Positions 27,325 to 36,316 of a stretch of 64,000 nucleotides of DNA are shown piece after piece. The notes below the pieces were generated by a model. It searched no databases. It saw nothing but the letters and a program-made list of their open reading frames with translations, and was not told the origin of the DNA. Source of the DNA: CAVTQZ01 sp963737015 (GTDB lineage: Bacteria; Actinomycetota; Acidimicrobiia; Acidimicrobiales; UBA8190); the NCBI GenBank assembly GCA_963737015.1, contig CAVTQZ010000001.1, positions 1,240,001 through 1,304,000 of the forward strand, read 5' to 3'. The first letter of the stretch is position 1. Every line of letters starts with the position of its first letter. A program made the translations under genes and the position numbers.

Positions 27325-27726
27325 TTGCAGATCCAACCGAAGCAGCCGTCAATGAAAGGGCCCGCCGAGATGTTCACGGGCGATGTATGGATCGACGGGA
27401 TCGCGAGCGGACAGGAGCCTTCTCGGATCAGGGTGAACCTGGTTCGCTTCGCGCCCTCCGCTCGTACCGCTTGGCACTCGCATGCGGTCGGGCAGACCCT
27501 CTTCGTGACGGACGGACGAGGACGGATCCAGGCTCGGGGCGGCGAGACAAGCGAGATCCGCCCCGGCGACGTGATCTACACACCACCCGACGAATGGCAT
27601 TGGCACGGAGCTGCGCCGGACAACTTCATGGCACACATATCGATGACAGAAGGCGTCGGCGAGAGCAAGAAGCCGGAGGCGGATTGGGGAGATCTCGTCA
27701 CCGACGACGAATACCGAGATCGCTGA
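27325..27726 (+). CDS. cupin-domain protein
   Basis: 133 aa. A TTG start is preceded by AGGAGG at four bases. Cupin motif 1 is AWHSHAVGQTLFVTDGRG (metal His), and motif 2 is RPGDVIYTPPDEWHWHGA. A single small beta-barrel, similar to the cupins often linked with carboxymuconolactone decarboxylase-type enzymes. Metal-binding, function unspecified. It converges on the transposon-related tnpB gene. Confidence 0.85.
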   Translation: MQIQPKQPSMKGPAEMFTGDVWIDGIASGQEPSRIRVNLVRFAPSARTAWHSHAVGQTLFVTDGRGRIQARGGETSEIRPGDVIYTPPDEWHWHGAAPDNFMAHISMTEGVGESKKPEADWGDLVTDDEYRDR

Positions 27727-27729
27727 ACG

Positions 27730-27900
27730 GCGGGATCAGCTCCCGTTACGCTCCTCGAGGTCGCTCGCCATAGTGCAGGCGAAGAGATGCAGGGTAGTGG
27801 GTCAGATTCGACTCTACGCAGCCTGAAGCTGCTGGGCCCTACCGGCCCGAAGGATGTTGGTGGCGGCGTTTGTGTCTGCGTGGGCCCTGTGCCCACAACC
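27730..27900 (-). ncRNA. possible omega RNA and right end of the TnpB element
   Basis: In IS200/IS605 elements the guide (omega) RNA is transcribed with tnpB, covers the end of the gene and runs past the element's right end. Here that would be the last part of tnpB and the ~85 bases before the cupin stop (27727-27813). The exact element edge and guide cannot be fixed without a second copy or an empty site. Position is inferred from family knowledge only. Confidence 0.25.
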
Positions 27901-28986
27901 GAGACACTCGAACGCTGCTCCACGCCGATTCTCCTTGTCGACGTGCCCGCAGTGCGAACATCGTCTCGAGGTGTTGCGGGGGTCTACCTGAATGAGGGTC
28001 CTACCAGCTTCTTCCGCTTTGTAGGCCAGCATCGACAGCAGTTGCCCCCACCCGGCGTCATAGATGGATCTGTTGAGGCTCGACTTGGCGGTAGCTCCGT
28101 TCTTCTCGTAACCACCCGAACCGTCGGGTCTCGGTTTGGGCCTCCTCACCATGTTTCTCGTTCGGATGGCCTCACAGACGATGAGGTCGTGGTCGTTTAC
28201 GAGCTGGCGGGAGAGTTTGTGCAGCACGTCGGCTCTTCGATGCCTCACCTTGCGATGGGTGCGTGCCACGGCTTCTACCGCCTTACGGCGGTTGTGCGAA
28301 CCTTTCTTCTTCGTGGCCAGTGCTCTTTGGGCCGCGGCCAGCTTCTGCTGTGCTCGTCTGCCAGGGGCGTCGTTCTCGGTGAGCCTCCCCTCGGAGGTGG
28401 CTACGAGGACCCCCACCCCGACGTCGATGCCGATCTCCTTGCCGGTGTGCGGAAGCGGCTCTGCAGGGACCTCGACGCAGCGGATCGAAACCGACCAGTG
28501 CCGGCCTTCGCGTCGGAGGGTGACGGCCTTCGGGGTCCCCCTGATCGGGCGGTGGATGTTCAACTTCACCGCTCCCACACCGAAGAGATGGAGGCGACGG
28601 GAGTCCGTGTCGATCCTCCAGCCAGACGTGTCCTCCCACTGGACCGAGTCCCAACGCGACACCGACTTGAAGCGGGGATATCCAGGGGTCTGGCCCCTCT
28701 TGCAGCGGGCGTAGAAGCCCCCGAAGGCTCGGTCGAGCCTCTTGAGCGTCCCCCTACACACCGTCACACCGAAGGCCAGGATGTCGGGCCTAGCCTCGCG
28801 AAGCTCGGTGAGGGTCTTCGTCTGGGAGATGTAGCCAACCGACCTCCTCTCCCATCTCCAAGCTCCGCGCCGTTCCTCCAAGCCCGCGTTGTAGAGCTCG
28901 CACTGAAGGCGAAGGAGCAGGGTGAGGCTCACGGCTTGTTTGACTGTGGGGTAGATGCGGAACCGGAAGGTCCGACACCGGGTCAT
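27814..28986 (-). CDS. tnpB: IS200/IS605-family TnpB RNA-guided nuclease
   Basis: 390 aa, complete. The N-terminal wedge/REC-like part begins with FRFRIYPTVKQ. The RuvC triad is intact: D188 in EIGIDVGVGV, E272 in LIVCEAIRTRN and D371 in HADTNAATNILRAG. The zinc finger is C343/C346 and C361/C364 (CSHCG, CLGCG). No tnpA lies nearby, so it is a lone TnpB unit moved in trans or stranded. These proteins cut DNA beside a short TAM using an omega RNA. Confidence 0.93.
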   Translation of the reverse strand: MTRCRTFRFRIYPTVKQAVSLTLLLRLQCELYNAGLEERRGAWRWERRSVGYISQTKTLTELREARPDILAFGVTVCRGTLKRLDRAFGGFYARCKRGQTPGYPRFKSVSRWDSVQWEDTSGWRIDTDSRRLHLFGVGAVKLNIHRPIRGTPKAVTLRREGRHWSVSIRCVEVPAEPLPHTGKEIGIDVGVGVLVATSEGRLTENDAPGRRAQQKLAAAQRALATKKKGSHNRRKAVEAVARTHRKVRHRRADVLHKLSRQLVNDHDLIVCEAIRTRNMVRRPKPRPDGSGGYEKNGATAKSSLNRSIYDAGWGQLLSMLAYKAEEAGRTLIQVDPRNTSRRCSHCGHVDKENRRGAAFECLGCGHRAHADTNAATNILRAGRAQQLQAA

Positions 28987-29134
28987 GGCGCAAAGCTACG
29001 AGGACGGTGTAACGGTGAGGGTTGCCTCGTTCATGACAAGCGTCAACGACAGCATCGCATTGGCGATCGCCGAGGTCTTTGCGTCGACTGTCTTCTCGAT
29101 CGGCATTTGCGCGCGCTCCCCGACGGAAGAAAAG

Positions 29135-29153
29135 GTTACTTCTGGCAAGTAAC
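29135..29153. promoter_or_regulatory. perfect 7-bp inverted repeat upstream of dienelactone hydrolase gene
   Basis: GTTACTT and AAGTAAC separated by CTGGC, centred about 44 bases before the ATG at 29188. The size and symmetry suit a dimeric repressor operator. No regulator gene is adjacent, so the partner is unknown. Confidence 0.5.
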
Positions 29154-29187
29154 TTCCATTCCCAGGTCTCGATTTCGGAGGTGACCC

Positions 29188-29910
29188 ATGGCGAGCACGA
29201 TGATGCTGGAGGTTCCAGGCGGGGAGATGGCCCTGTTCGAAGTCGAGCCGGAGCTAGAGCCGAAAGGCGCCGTCGTCGTACTTCAGGAAGCCTTCGGGGT
29301 GAACGCCCACATCGAAGACATCTGCCGGCGGCTCGGCGCAGCGGGGTACCGCGCAGTCGCCCCCCACCTGTTTCACCGCACCGGTGACCCGGTCCTCGAC
29401 TATTCGAACATCGAGAAGGTCATGCCGCACATACAGGCGCTCGACGAGAAAGCACTCCTCGATGATCTGGCGGCCACCCTCGGGTACCTGGCGGACGTCG
29501 GGTACACGGGCACGTCGATCGGAACAGTCGGATTCTGCATGGGCGGCACGGTGTCCTTCCTCGCCGGCTTTCGCCATGCCTTGGGGGCGGCCGTCACGTT
29601 TTACGGCGGCGGCATCCGTGAGGGGCGATTCGGTATGAAGCCTCTCCTCGAGCTCGCCCCTCAACTGAAGACGCCATGGCTCGGCCTATTTGGGGACAAG
29701 GACAGTGGTATCCCGGTCGACGACGTCGAGGCTCTTCGCCAGAGTGCATCGAAGGCCTCGGTCGAGACCGAGATAGTGCGATACGCAGAAGCCGGCCATG
29801 GCTTCAATTGCGACGCCCGCGACTCCTATCACCAGCCTTCGGCAAACGACGCTTGGACGCGTTGTATCAACTGGTTCGGCCGCTTCATCCAGCTCGCCGC
29901 CGGCAGCTGA
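29188..29910 (+). CDS. dienelactone hydrolase family protein
   Basis: 240 aa. The nucleophile is Cys117 in TVGFCMGG, the Asp is in LFGDKDSGIPVDD and the His in EAGHGFNCDARDSY: the complete DLH triad. It hydrolyses enol-lactones or related esters in the cytoplasm; the substrate is not evident. A GGAGGTGA ribosome binding site precedes the ATG, and a perfect inverted repeat lies at 29135-29153. Confidence 0.9.
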   Translation: MASTMMLEVPGGEMALFEVEPELEPKGAVVVLQEAFGVNAHIEDICRRLGAAGYRAVAPHLFHRTGDPVLDYSNIEKVMPHIQALDEKALLDDLAATLGYLADVGYTGTSIGTVGFCMGGTVSFLAGFRHALGAAVTFYGGGIREGRFGMKPLLELAPQLKTPWLGLFGDKDSGIPVDDVEALRQSASKASVETEIVRYAEAGHGFNCDARDSYHQPSANDAWTRCINWFGRFIQLAAGS

Positions 29911-30047
29911 GGAATCGGCATCTGCGAGTGACGACCTCGACGCTCGCAGTACTCCCCATACAGCCACGCGTGGGATCGGTCGGCGCATCCTCGGCCGCAG
30001 AGAAGTCTGACCGTCGCAGCTGACGACCGGCGCGACGACCCGATGGA

Positions 30048-31508
30048 TCAGCTCGTGAAAAGGCTCGGGTGCGGCCTGGCCGGTGGTGCCTCGAAGAACG
30101 GCCGTGCATACGTTTCCATCAGTTCTTCGACGACGTCCTTGGCGCCCGGGTCCTTTAGGAGGTCGTGGTCCTCGTTTGGGTCCTCCCGAAGGTCGAACAA
30201 CTGGCAGGCCGAGAGCGCGTCCTCGTCGACGACGATCTTGTGGTCGTCGGTCTCGAAGGAGGCAAAGCCCCAGTTCTCGCTGACCGACACCGAGCGCGTG
30301 GTGGAAAGCTCACCGCCCGAATAGTCAAGCAGCGACCGGCCTTCGCTCCCGATGATCGCTGGGGAGCCGGCGATCTCGCGCACCGTCGCCGAAACATCGA
30401 AGTGCTCCACCAGCGAGTCGACGACCTTTGCCGGACATCCTCCGGGCGGCCGCATCACGAGTGGAACCCGGACCGCCTGGCGGTACAACACACATTTCGA
30501 CATGAGGCCATGATTCCCGCCCATCTCGCCATGGTCGCTCGTGTAGATCACCCACGTGTCGTCGAGCACGCCCTTTGCGGAAAGCGCCGCAAGGATGGCG
30601 CCGACCGCGTCGTCGATCACGCTGACATCGGCTGAGTACGCTCGTCGCATTCCTCTTATCGCGTCCTCGGTCATCGTCTCGGAATCCGAAAGCCACAGGA
30701 AGGAACTGAGGAGCGCGCCGTAACGTCCCGTGCCTTCGACCGTCGGCCGGAGAGTAGACGCCGGCATCGAAATCTCTACGTCCCGGTACCGATCGACGGC
30801 GGCCTGCGGGGCGTCCCATGGATCGTGAGGACCCGGAAACCCGACGAAGAGGAAAAACGGCTCCGGTCTGTCGTACTGCTCGAGCCACGCCACGGCCTCG
30901 ATGCCGTGCCAGAAGTCGACATAGGCGTCGAGCGGGATTGGCATGGGTGTCGAATCCCACATCGGGACTCGTTTTGTGGCGTTCTGCCCGGACTCGTTAT
31001 CGCCCTGGTAGGCGCGATCGGCGATGTGCCGTTTATACGTCTCGAGCAGGCCGCGCTCCTCGAGGAAGTCCGTGTAGCGGTTTGGGATCTCCGGGATGAA
31101 CTTGTCTCCGGTCTCGTGAACCTCAGCGAAGCCGAGCCTCATCAACTTCTCCGCAAGGTCGTCGATGTGCTGAGCTTCCAGACCCTCTTCGCGATACAGA
31201 TGCGCCTTCCCGAGCAACGCGGTGTGGTATCCGGCTTCGCGAAGTGCCCAGACGTAAGTCGGTGAGTCGCCTGGTATCTCGGCCCAGTTCGTGTACACCC
31301 CGTGGTCCCGCACGTAACGCTCCGTCATGAACGAGGCTCGGGCCGGCATGCAAAGAGGGCCCTGACAGCTGACTCTCGAATATCTGATTCCTTCGGCTGC
31401 CAATAGGTCGATGGACGGAGTGAGGACGCCGGCGTCTCCCGCACATCCCATCATGTCGGCGCGATGTTGATCGGACATGATCACGACGATGTTCGGCGCC
31501 TTGGACAT
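30048..31508 (-). CDS. type I sulfatase (formylglycine-dependent)
   Basis: 486 aa. N-terminal metal site NIVVIMSDQHR (D13). The formylglycine cysteine is C53 in CMPARASF, matching the C-x-P-x-R rule. A second metal cluster near residue 315 is in YTSDHGEMGGNHG. No signal peptide, so cytoplasmic. It hydrolyses sulfate (or phosphonate/choline-type) esters; the substrate cannot be read. No formylglycine-generating enzyme is in the window. Only 28 bases separate it from the next gene downstream of the window order, the flippase-like gene at 32688. Confidence 0.92.
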   Translation of the reverse strand: MSKAPNIVVIMSDQHRADMMGCAGDAGVLTPSIDLLAAEGIRYSRVSCQGPLCMPARASFMTERYVRDHGVYTNWAEIPGDSPTYVWALREAGYHTALLGKAHLYREEGLEAQHIDDLAEKLMRLGFAEVHETGDKFIPEIPNRYTDFLEERGLLETYKRHIADRAYQGDNESGQNATKRVPMWDSTPMPIPLDAYVDFWHGIEAVAWLEQYDRPEPFFLFVGFPGPHDPWDAPQAAVDRYRDVEISMPASTLRPTVEGTGRYGALLSSFLWLSDSETMTEDAIRGMRRAYSADVSVIDDAVGAILAALSAKGVLDDTWVIYTSDHGEMGGNHGLMSKCVLYRQAVRVPLVMRPPGGCPAKVVDSLVEHFDVSATVREIAGSPAIIGSEGRSLLDYSGGELSTTRSVSVSENWGFASFETDDHKIVVDEDALSACQLFDLREDPNEDHDLLKDPGAKDVVEELMETYARPFFEAPPARPHPSLFTS

Positions 31509-31536
31509 CGATCACCCCCCCTTCGGGAGGACCAAA

Positions 31537-32688
31537 CTACTCAGGCCCTGATGACCGTGCGACGGGAGGGGATTCATGCGGGACTCCTACAGCTTGACCT
31601 CGGCCCGTTTCCGGCAGTCCCTTTTCAATCGCCCATTCACCTTCGAGGACCGCGGGAGTGGCTCGGCGCCTGCTCACGACGAGAAGTGTGAGACTTCCGA
31701 CACCTGCCATTCCCCAGCAAGTGATCGCTCTGTAGATCACGGTGGCGGCTATGGCGTTTCCCACTCCCGAATGCGTCAGGGCGAACGCTCCGATCATGCC
31801 GCCTTCAACGAACCCGACGCCTCCGGGCAACGGAGCGAGGCTCCCAGCGACCTGGGCCGTCGCGTAAGCGAAGACAACGGAGCGCCATGGGATCGGCAGA
31901 CCCAGGAGCCCAAAGGCGGAGATCAACACGAAAACGTCCATGACCCAGTTCGCGAGGCTCAGACCGAGCACTTGAAGGCCGCCGGCAAGCCTCGTGCGGA
32001 ATCTGGTTAACCCTGCTGTGTTTCGAGCGACGCGCTGAACGAGACGAAGGCCCGGAGCGTGGCGCCTCTCGAGCCAGCCAACCAGAGCCGGCATTCGATG
32101 CGCCGCGACCACAACGGCGGCAGCGACCCCCACGAGCACCACCGCGCATCCCACGAACTCGGCGATGTCGATGAGCCGGGCAATCCCGGCACCTACCAAG
32201 AGAATGGTGAGGACCGAAACCGTCGCCGCATATCCGCCGGCTAGCACCGCCCACAACGCCACCGGCATCGGGATCCCCCGTCGGCGATATTGGCGGACGA
32301 GCCATCCGCTGGCCGGAGCGGTCCCGCCGGGCACCAAGTTCGTGAGTCCGGTCGCAGCGACGGCAAGGCTCAACATCGAACGTCGCGTCAGAAGGGCACC
32401 ACCGGCGATCAGCAATCGCCTTTGTACGAGCGCATAACAGACGAACGAAGCCGTCTCTGCGGCAATCGCTGCGAAGAGCCACGGAAGCTGCTCCCATCGC
32501 AGGTGCGAGTACGCATCGACGAAGTCGCGCTCGGCCGACGGGAGTCTGAACGCCAGCACAGCCAGAGCAATGATCACTGCCAGGACCATCAGGACGCGCA
32601 ACGGAATGCGCCTGCGCGACGAGCGGCGCTTGGACTCCTCGGGGCCGGGTTCTGGCCGTCTCTCTATGTGATCGGGATTGCGGGACAT
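31537..32688 (-). CDS. YbhN/UPF0104 (LPG synthase-like) flippase-type membrane protein
   Basis: 383 aa with about eight membrane segments. The AATGLTNLVPGGTAPASGWLVRQY region and LAPLPGGVGFVEGG near residue 290 are signatures of the lysylphosphatidylglycerol-synthase transmembrane domain family. The aminoacyl-transferase domain of MprF is absent. Members are thought to move lipids across the membrane. The cytoplasmic N-terminus is basic and Pro-rich. Same strand and 28 bases upstream of the sulfatase gene, so possibly cotranscribed. Confidence 0.85.
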   Translation of the reverse strand: MSRNPDHIERRPEPGPEESKRRSSRRRIPLRVLMVLAVIIALAVLAFRLPSAERDFVDAYSHLRWEQLPWLFAAIAAETASFVCYALVQRRLLIAGGALLTRRSMLSLAVAATGLTNLVPGGTAPASGWLVRQYRRRGIPMPVALWAVLAGGYAATVSVLTILLVGAGIARLIDIAEFVGCAVVLVGVAAAVVVAAHRMPALVGWLERRHAPGLRLVQRVARNTAGLTRFRTRLAGGLQVLGLSLANWVMDVFVLISAFGLLGLPIPWRSVVFAYATAQVAGSLAPLPGGVGFVEGGMIGAFALTHSGVGNAIAATVIYRAITCWGMAGVGSLTLLVVSRRRATPAVLEGEWAIEKGLPETGRGQAVGVPHESPPVARSSGPE

Positions 32689-32825
32689 TTATCTCTTTGC
32701 AAGATTGCCTGACCCGTAGCTTGTCTCGCGCCTGCCGTGGATACCTACCCGCTTTTCGAGCTGCTGTAAAGGTTCGTTTCTCACCAGTGGGGGTAGGAGT
32801 CGCCCGACTCCGAGGAGGAAGGTAA

Positions 32826-33240
32826 GTGGAACGAACCGAGTTCGTAAAGGCGTTGAACGCCGACCTCGAAACCGAATTCAGCTCGATCATCCAATACGTC
32901 CAGCACGTAGCGGTGATAAAGGGGGCTGAGCATCTCAGTACGATCGATGAGCTGCGTCGTCACCTTTCCCAGGAGCTGAATCACGCTCAGATACTCGCGG
33001 AGCAGATCGATTTCCTCGGCGGAGTCCCCACGACAACGATCGCTCCGGTATCCGGCGCGACCGAGGCGTCCGAGGCCCTCAAGGCCGACCTGGCGCTCGA
33101 GCGCGACCAATTTGAATCGTTACCGCGAGCGATTCGCTCAGGCTCAGGAACTCGGATTGGCCGACGTCGCAGAAGCGCTGCGTCCCCTTCTCGAGCAGAC
33201 CCAGGAACACGTTCGCGACCTTGAGACGGTTCTCGGCTAA
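32826..33240 (+). pseudogene. ferritin-like protein, one frameshift
   Basis: GTG start after GGAGGAAGG. FVKALNADLETEFSSIIQYVQH and HLSQELNHAQILAEQIDFLGG carry the E...E-x2-H iron-ligand pattern of a bacterioferritin-type four-helix bundle. After LERDQ (about 33110) one extra T in a TTT run moves the true frame; the continuation is LNRYRERFAQAQELGLADVA and then HVRDLETVLG before a TAA at 33238-33240. Removing one T restores a 138-residue protein, so a homopolymer sequencing error is a strong alternative to real decay. Confidence 0.8.
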
Positions 33241-33252
33241 GGACGCGGGTTC

Positions 33253-34242
33253 TCAGCCTTCCCAGATCCTCGCAAGCGCAGCGAGAACTTCGTCAGAAGC
33301 AGCGAAGTCACCGAGGTGGCTCTCCTTGGGACGGACGAAGAGTTGCGCGTCGGGCAGGATCGCAGCGGCACGCTGGGCCTGATCGAGCGGCACGAAAGGA
33401 TCGGCGTCGCCGTGCCACCATCGCACCGGGACGTTCACATCCGCCAGGCGGAATCCCCACGGCTGACCTATAAGCACCGCATCGTTGATGAAAGCCTGAA
33501 ACTGTCTCTTGCTGCCGACGGTGAGGTCGTCCACGAACATGGCTTCGAGCTCGGGGTCCGAAAGTACCCGGCGGTCCCCCTCGGGCATCATTCGCCCGAA
33601 CCCCTGAACTATCAGGTGTGAGAGGGGGTTCGATGCGCGCATGAACCCCCACATGAAAATGCCGAGTGGGCGACGCAGGAGGCGGAGAGCCCCGTTGAAC
33701 CGTCGGCTCAGCGTCACGAGACCTTCCGCTGCTGCATCCTCCCCAGCGGTGGGAACCAGCGAGCCGAGCAGTCCAACGGCCACCACGCGCTTCGGCAGCT
33801 CGTGTGCACATGCGAGTGCATAAGGCCCGCCACCCGACAGGCCCACCACCATGAAGCGCTCGTGGCCGAGCCGATCCGCTACGAACGCGGCATCTGCCGA
33901 CCATTCTCGGACCGAGTTGTAAGCGTGGTCGGTCGAGTCCCCTACACCTGGTCTCTCAACACATACAATTCGAAGGCCTAATCGCTCCGCTGCATCGCGT
34001 CCTACCGGCGGGACCTGTCGGCGCGCTCCGGGAGAGCCGTGGAACCACAACACCAAAGGGCCTTGCGGATCGCCGAACTCGGCATATCCCAACTGACGAC
34101 CGTCGGCCAGTTGGATCGTGCCCTCGAGACGGGGCGGCGAGCTCGGGGGAACACCGATCGGTCGGATCAAGACGTGGACCTTAGCCAGAACCGCGAAGGC
34201 ACTAATTCCATTTGCTGCGGCCAACCGCTGAGCTCCGTTCAC
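33253..34242 (-). CDS. alpha/beta hydrolase
   Basis: 329 aa from the GTG at 34242, whose GTGA overlaps the stop of the upstream esterase gene; the longer frame is rejected for that reason. Oxyanion motif LWFHGSPGARRQ, nucleophile elbow VVGLSGGGPYAL, acid in WHGDADPFVP and His in KESHLGDF. It has a short N-terminal extension common to this actinobacterial group (IGVPPSSPPRLEGTI). Probably an esterase or lipase-like enzyme, coupled to a secreted depolymerase-type esterase. Confidence 0.87.
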   Translation of the reverse strand: MNGAQRLAAANGISAFAVLAKVHVLIRPIGVPPSSPPRLEGTIQLADGRQLGYAEFGDPQGPLVLWFHGSPGARRQVPPVGRDAAERLGLRIVCVERPGVGDSTDHAYNSVREWSADAAFVADRLGHERFMVVGLSGGGPYALACAHELPKRVVAVGLLGSLVPTAGEDAAAEGLVTLSRRFNGALRLLRRPLGIFMWGFMRASNPLSHLIVQGFGRMMPEGDRRVLSDPELEAMFVDDLTVGSKRQFQAFINDAVLIGQPWGFRLADVNVPVRWWHGDADPFVPLDQAQRAAAILPDAQLFVRPKESHLGDFAASDEVLAALARIWEG

Positions 34243-35354
34243 GAAAGCGGGTGCGAATCGAAGAAGGACCACATCGCCGAGTTGGCATCGACAGCATTGG
34301 ATTGCGGACCGAGGACTTTCGTGATCGCCAGGGGGAGGGTGGGCCCCCCGGGCCATTCGTGACCTTCTCCAGAAAGACTGTAGAGAGCGACGCTCGAACT
34401 ACCGCTACAACCCGAGTAAGTCGTGAGCGTGTATCCCGGTCCTGCTGAAACCCGCGGCGTCGAAGTGCAGCCGTCGTGGTCTGCCCAGCGTTGCGCGGCG
34501 GCCGGCACCGAGTAGGTCCAATAGGCCTGGCCGTTGCCTTGGTAGGGGTCGATCGGATCTGCCGTGCCGTGGAAGGCGGCGACAGGTACAGCGCGAGCGT
34601 CGGGGCAAGGATCGGGAAACCGCAAGCCGGCCACAGGAGCTATCGCAGCGAATGTGCCCGCTGAGTCGCAGGCAAGCTGACTCGCCATGCGCCCTCCGCC
34701 CGAAACACCCGTAGCGAAGACGCGAGCAGCATCTATGCAATACCGGTTCGCTAGATCTGGAACGAGTGATGTCAGGAACTCCACGTCATTGGCGGCGTTT
34801 TCAGGCGGGAACGAGCCTCCGAGGAGCGGCTCGTTCGGGACGTTCCAATCGAAGCCGGTCCCGCTCGGGATGAGGCCTTGCGGATAGGCGACCATGAAAC
34901 CGTAATGGTCAGCTGCACTGTCCATGCCGGTGAATTGCTCCTGCTCCTTCGCAGTGCTCCCGCTCCCGTGGAGATTGAGGACGAGCGGAATGCGAGTCCT
35001 GCCGGTGTAGCCGTTCGGGACATGCACGATCACGACCCGCGCGCGAGCGCCAATCGTCAGATGCAAAGTCGTCGATCCCGAGGAGGAGCCTGCGGTTGTG
35101 CCTTTGCCACCGCCCTCGCCACATCCCGAGGGTTTCGCCGTCGCATGCGATGCCGCTGTTGAGGACGAGCTCGTGCTGCCGGACCTCGAACAACCTCCGA
35201 CGACTGCGACTGCGATTGTGGCGGCGATCGCGACGCCGACCACCTCGGCACGGGCGGATCTCCGACCCGGTCTGCCGATTCGCTGTAGCGGCGAATTCAC
35301 TGTTCGATCATGCCCGCGATGAAGCGTCAAAACCCTGCGCGGATCCCCTAACAT
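34239..35354 (-). CDS. secreted LpqC-like esterase (PHB depolymerase/feruloyl esterase family)
   Basis: About 371 aa from the ATG at 35354. Earlier in-frame starts would read antisense through the fluoride riboswitch at 35361; a GTG at 35300 is also possible. The hydrophobic stretch ends in lipobox VVGGC, then a Ser-rich spacer. The catalytic domain has LVLNLHGSGSTAKEQE, nucleophile ATGVSGGGRMA, AFHGTADPIDPYQ and a final His in GEGHEWPGG. Surface lipoprotein, likely acting on polyesters or feruloyl esters. Cysteine pairs suggest disulphides. Confidence 0.8.
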   Translation of the reverse strand: MLGDPRRVLTLHRGHDRTVNSPLQRIGRPGRRSARAEVVGVAIAATIAVAVVGGCSRSGSTSSSSTAASHATAKPSGCGEGGGKGTTAGSSSGSTTLHLTIGARARVVIVHVPNGYTGRTRIPLVLNLHGSGSTAKEQEQFTGMDSAADHYGFMVAYPQGLIPSGTGFDWNVPNEPLLGGSFPPENAANDVEFLTSLVPDLANRYCIDAARVFATGVSGGGRMASQLACDSAGTFAAIAPVAGLRFPDPCPDARAVPVAAFHGTADPIDPYQGNGQAYWTYSVPAAAQRWADHDGCTSTPRVSAGPGYTLTTYSGCSGSSSVALYSLSGEGHEWPGGPTLPLAITKVLGPQSNAVDANSAMWSFFDSHPLS

Positions 35355-35360
35355 GAATTT

Positions 35361-35412
35361 GGCGATGGAGCTCGCCATAACCGCGGGACCGCCCTGCTGA
35401 TGGCTCCTACCT
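35361..35412 (+). promoter_or_regulatory. fluoride (crcB) riboswitch
   Basis: GGCGATGGAGCTCGCC forms the first hairpin (GGCGA/TCGCC stem) with loop GGAG. The conserved ATAACCGC follows, and CTGATGGCTCCTACC closes the fold with CTCC pairing the GGAG loop as the pseudoknot. Every consensus block of the crcB motif is present in order. The AGGAGGAG ribosome binding site at 35427-35434 of crcB lies 15 bases downstream, so control of translation or early termination is likely. It points at a Fluc fluoride channel gene, the standard target. Confidence 0.95.
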
Positions 35413-35440
35413 GCAACACCCTGCGCAGGAGGAGCAACAG

Positions 35441-35812
35441 ATGCGAGCAATGTGGGTCGGCGTGGCCGGATTCTTCGGTGCCATTTCGAGGTATTGGCTC
35501 GACGGACTCGTGAGCCGGTTCGTTGGAGGCAGCTTCCCGTGGGGAACTTTCGTGGTCAACATGTCGGGCTGTTTTCTGATCGGACTGTTGACGACGGCAT
35601 TGACTGAGCGGGTCCTGCCACACCCAACCATAAGGATGGCGGTCACCGTCGGCTTCGTCGGGGCTTATACGACGTTTTCCACGTTTGCCTACGAGTCGCT
35701 TAGGCAACTGCAAGATGGTGCGGTCGGCCTCGCCATCATCAACGTCGCCCTGTCGGTTGCGACAGGCATCGCCGCGGCCTGGATCGGAGTTGCAGCGGGG
35801 AGGGCCTTGTGA
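35441..35812 (+). CDS. crcB: CrcB/Fluc fluoride channel
   Basis: 123 aa, four membrane segments. Motifs: GVAGFFGAISRYWL at the N-terminus, GTFVVNMSGCFLIG in TM2 and VGAYTTFSTFAYE in TM3, which carries the Na site and Phe box. It exports fluoride passively as an antiparallel dimer. It is directly preceded by a fluoride riboswitch and overlaps the DUF190 gene by four bases. A single-subunit-type gene, so a homodimer. Confidence 0.95.
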   Translation: MRAMWVGVAGFFGAISRYWLDGLVSRFVGGSFPWGTFVVNMSGCFLIGLLTTALTERVLPHPTIRMAVTVGFVGAYTTFSTFAYESLRQLQDGAVGLAIINVALSVATGIAAAWIGVAAGRAL

Positions 35813-36162
35813 GACTCGGAGGCCAGGGCAAGCTGCTGCGAATCTTCATCGGAGAATCTGACAAGTGGCATGGCAAGCCGCTGTACCAGGCAGTCGTCGA
35901 GCACCTCCGTGCGCAAGGGATCGCGGGCGCCACGGTGATCCGGGCTATCGAAGGTTTCGGTGCGAAGAGCCACCTCCACACGAGTCGCATCCTTCGCTTG
36001 TCAGAAGACCTGCCACTGCTCATCGAGGTGGTTGATCACGAGGAGAACATCAGGCGGATCCTTCCCGAGCTCGAAGAGATGATCGGCGGCGGACTCGTGA
36101 CCCTGGAAAGCGTCGAGGTCGTCACGTACCGGCCCTCGAATCCGCCCGACGAGCCGCATTGA
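35809..36162 (+). CDS. DUF190 protein, fluoride-linked
   Basis: 117 aa. GKLLRIFIGESDKWHGKPLY and GIAGATVIRAIEGFGAKSHLH are DUF190 signatures (GlnB-like alpha/beta fold). The GTG start overlaps the crcB stop. DUF190 genes occur repeatedly beside crcB under fluoride riboswitches, so a role in sensing or modulating fluoride export is inferred. Confidence 0.9.
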   Translation: MRLGGQGKLLRIFIGESDKWHGKPLYQAVVEHLRAQGIAGATVIRAIEGFGAKSHLHTSRILRLSEDLPLLIEVVDHEENIRRILPELEEMIGGGLVTLESVEVVTYRPSNPPDEPH

Positions 36163-36316
36163 TCCTCTTTGTAAGCCTCGACCGAACTCACCGATGCCCG
36201 CTTCCGTGACCGACAGGCAGATTGGGGCCACAGACCGGATGGGTGCTGTTAGAAGTCCGCATCCTTGGGGAATGGTCAGCTCACTGCACTGACTCAGGAC
36301 TCGGAGGCCGCCCACT

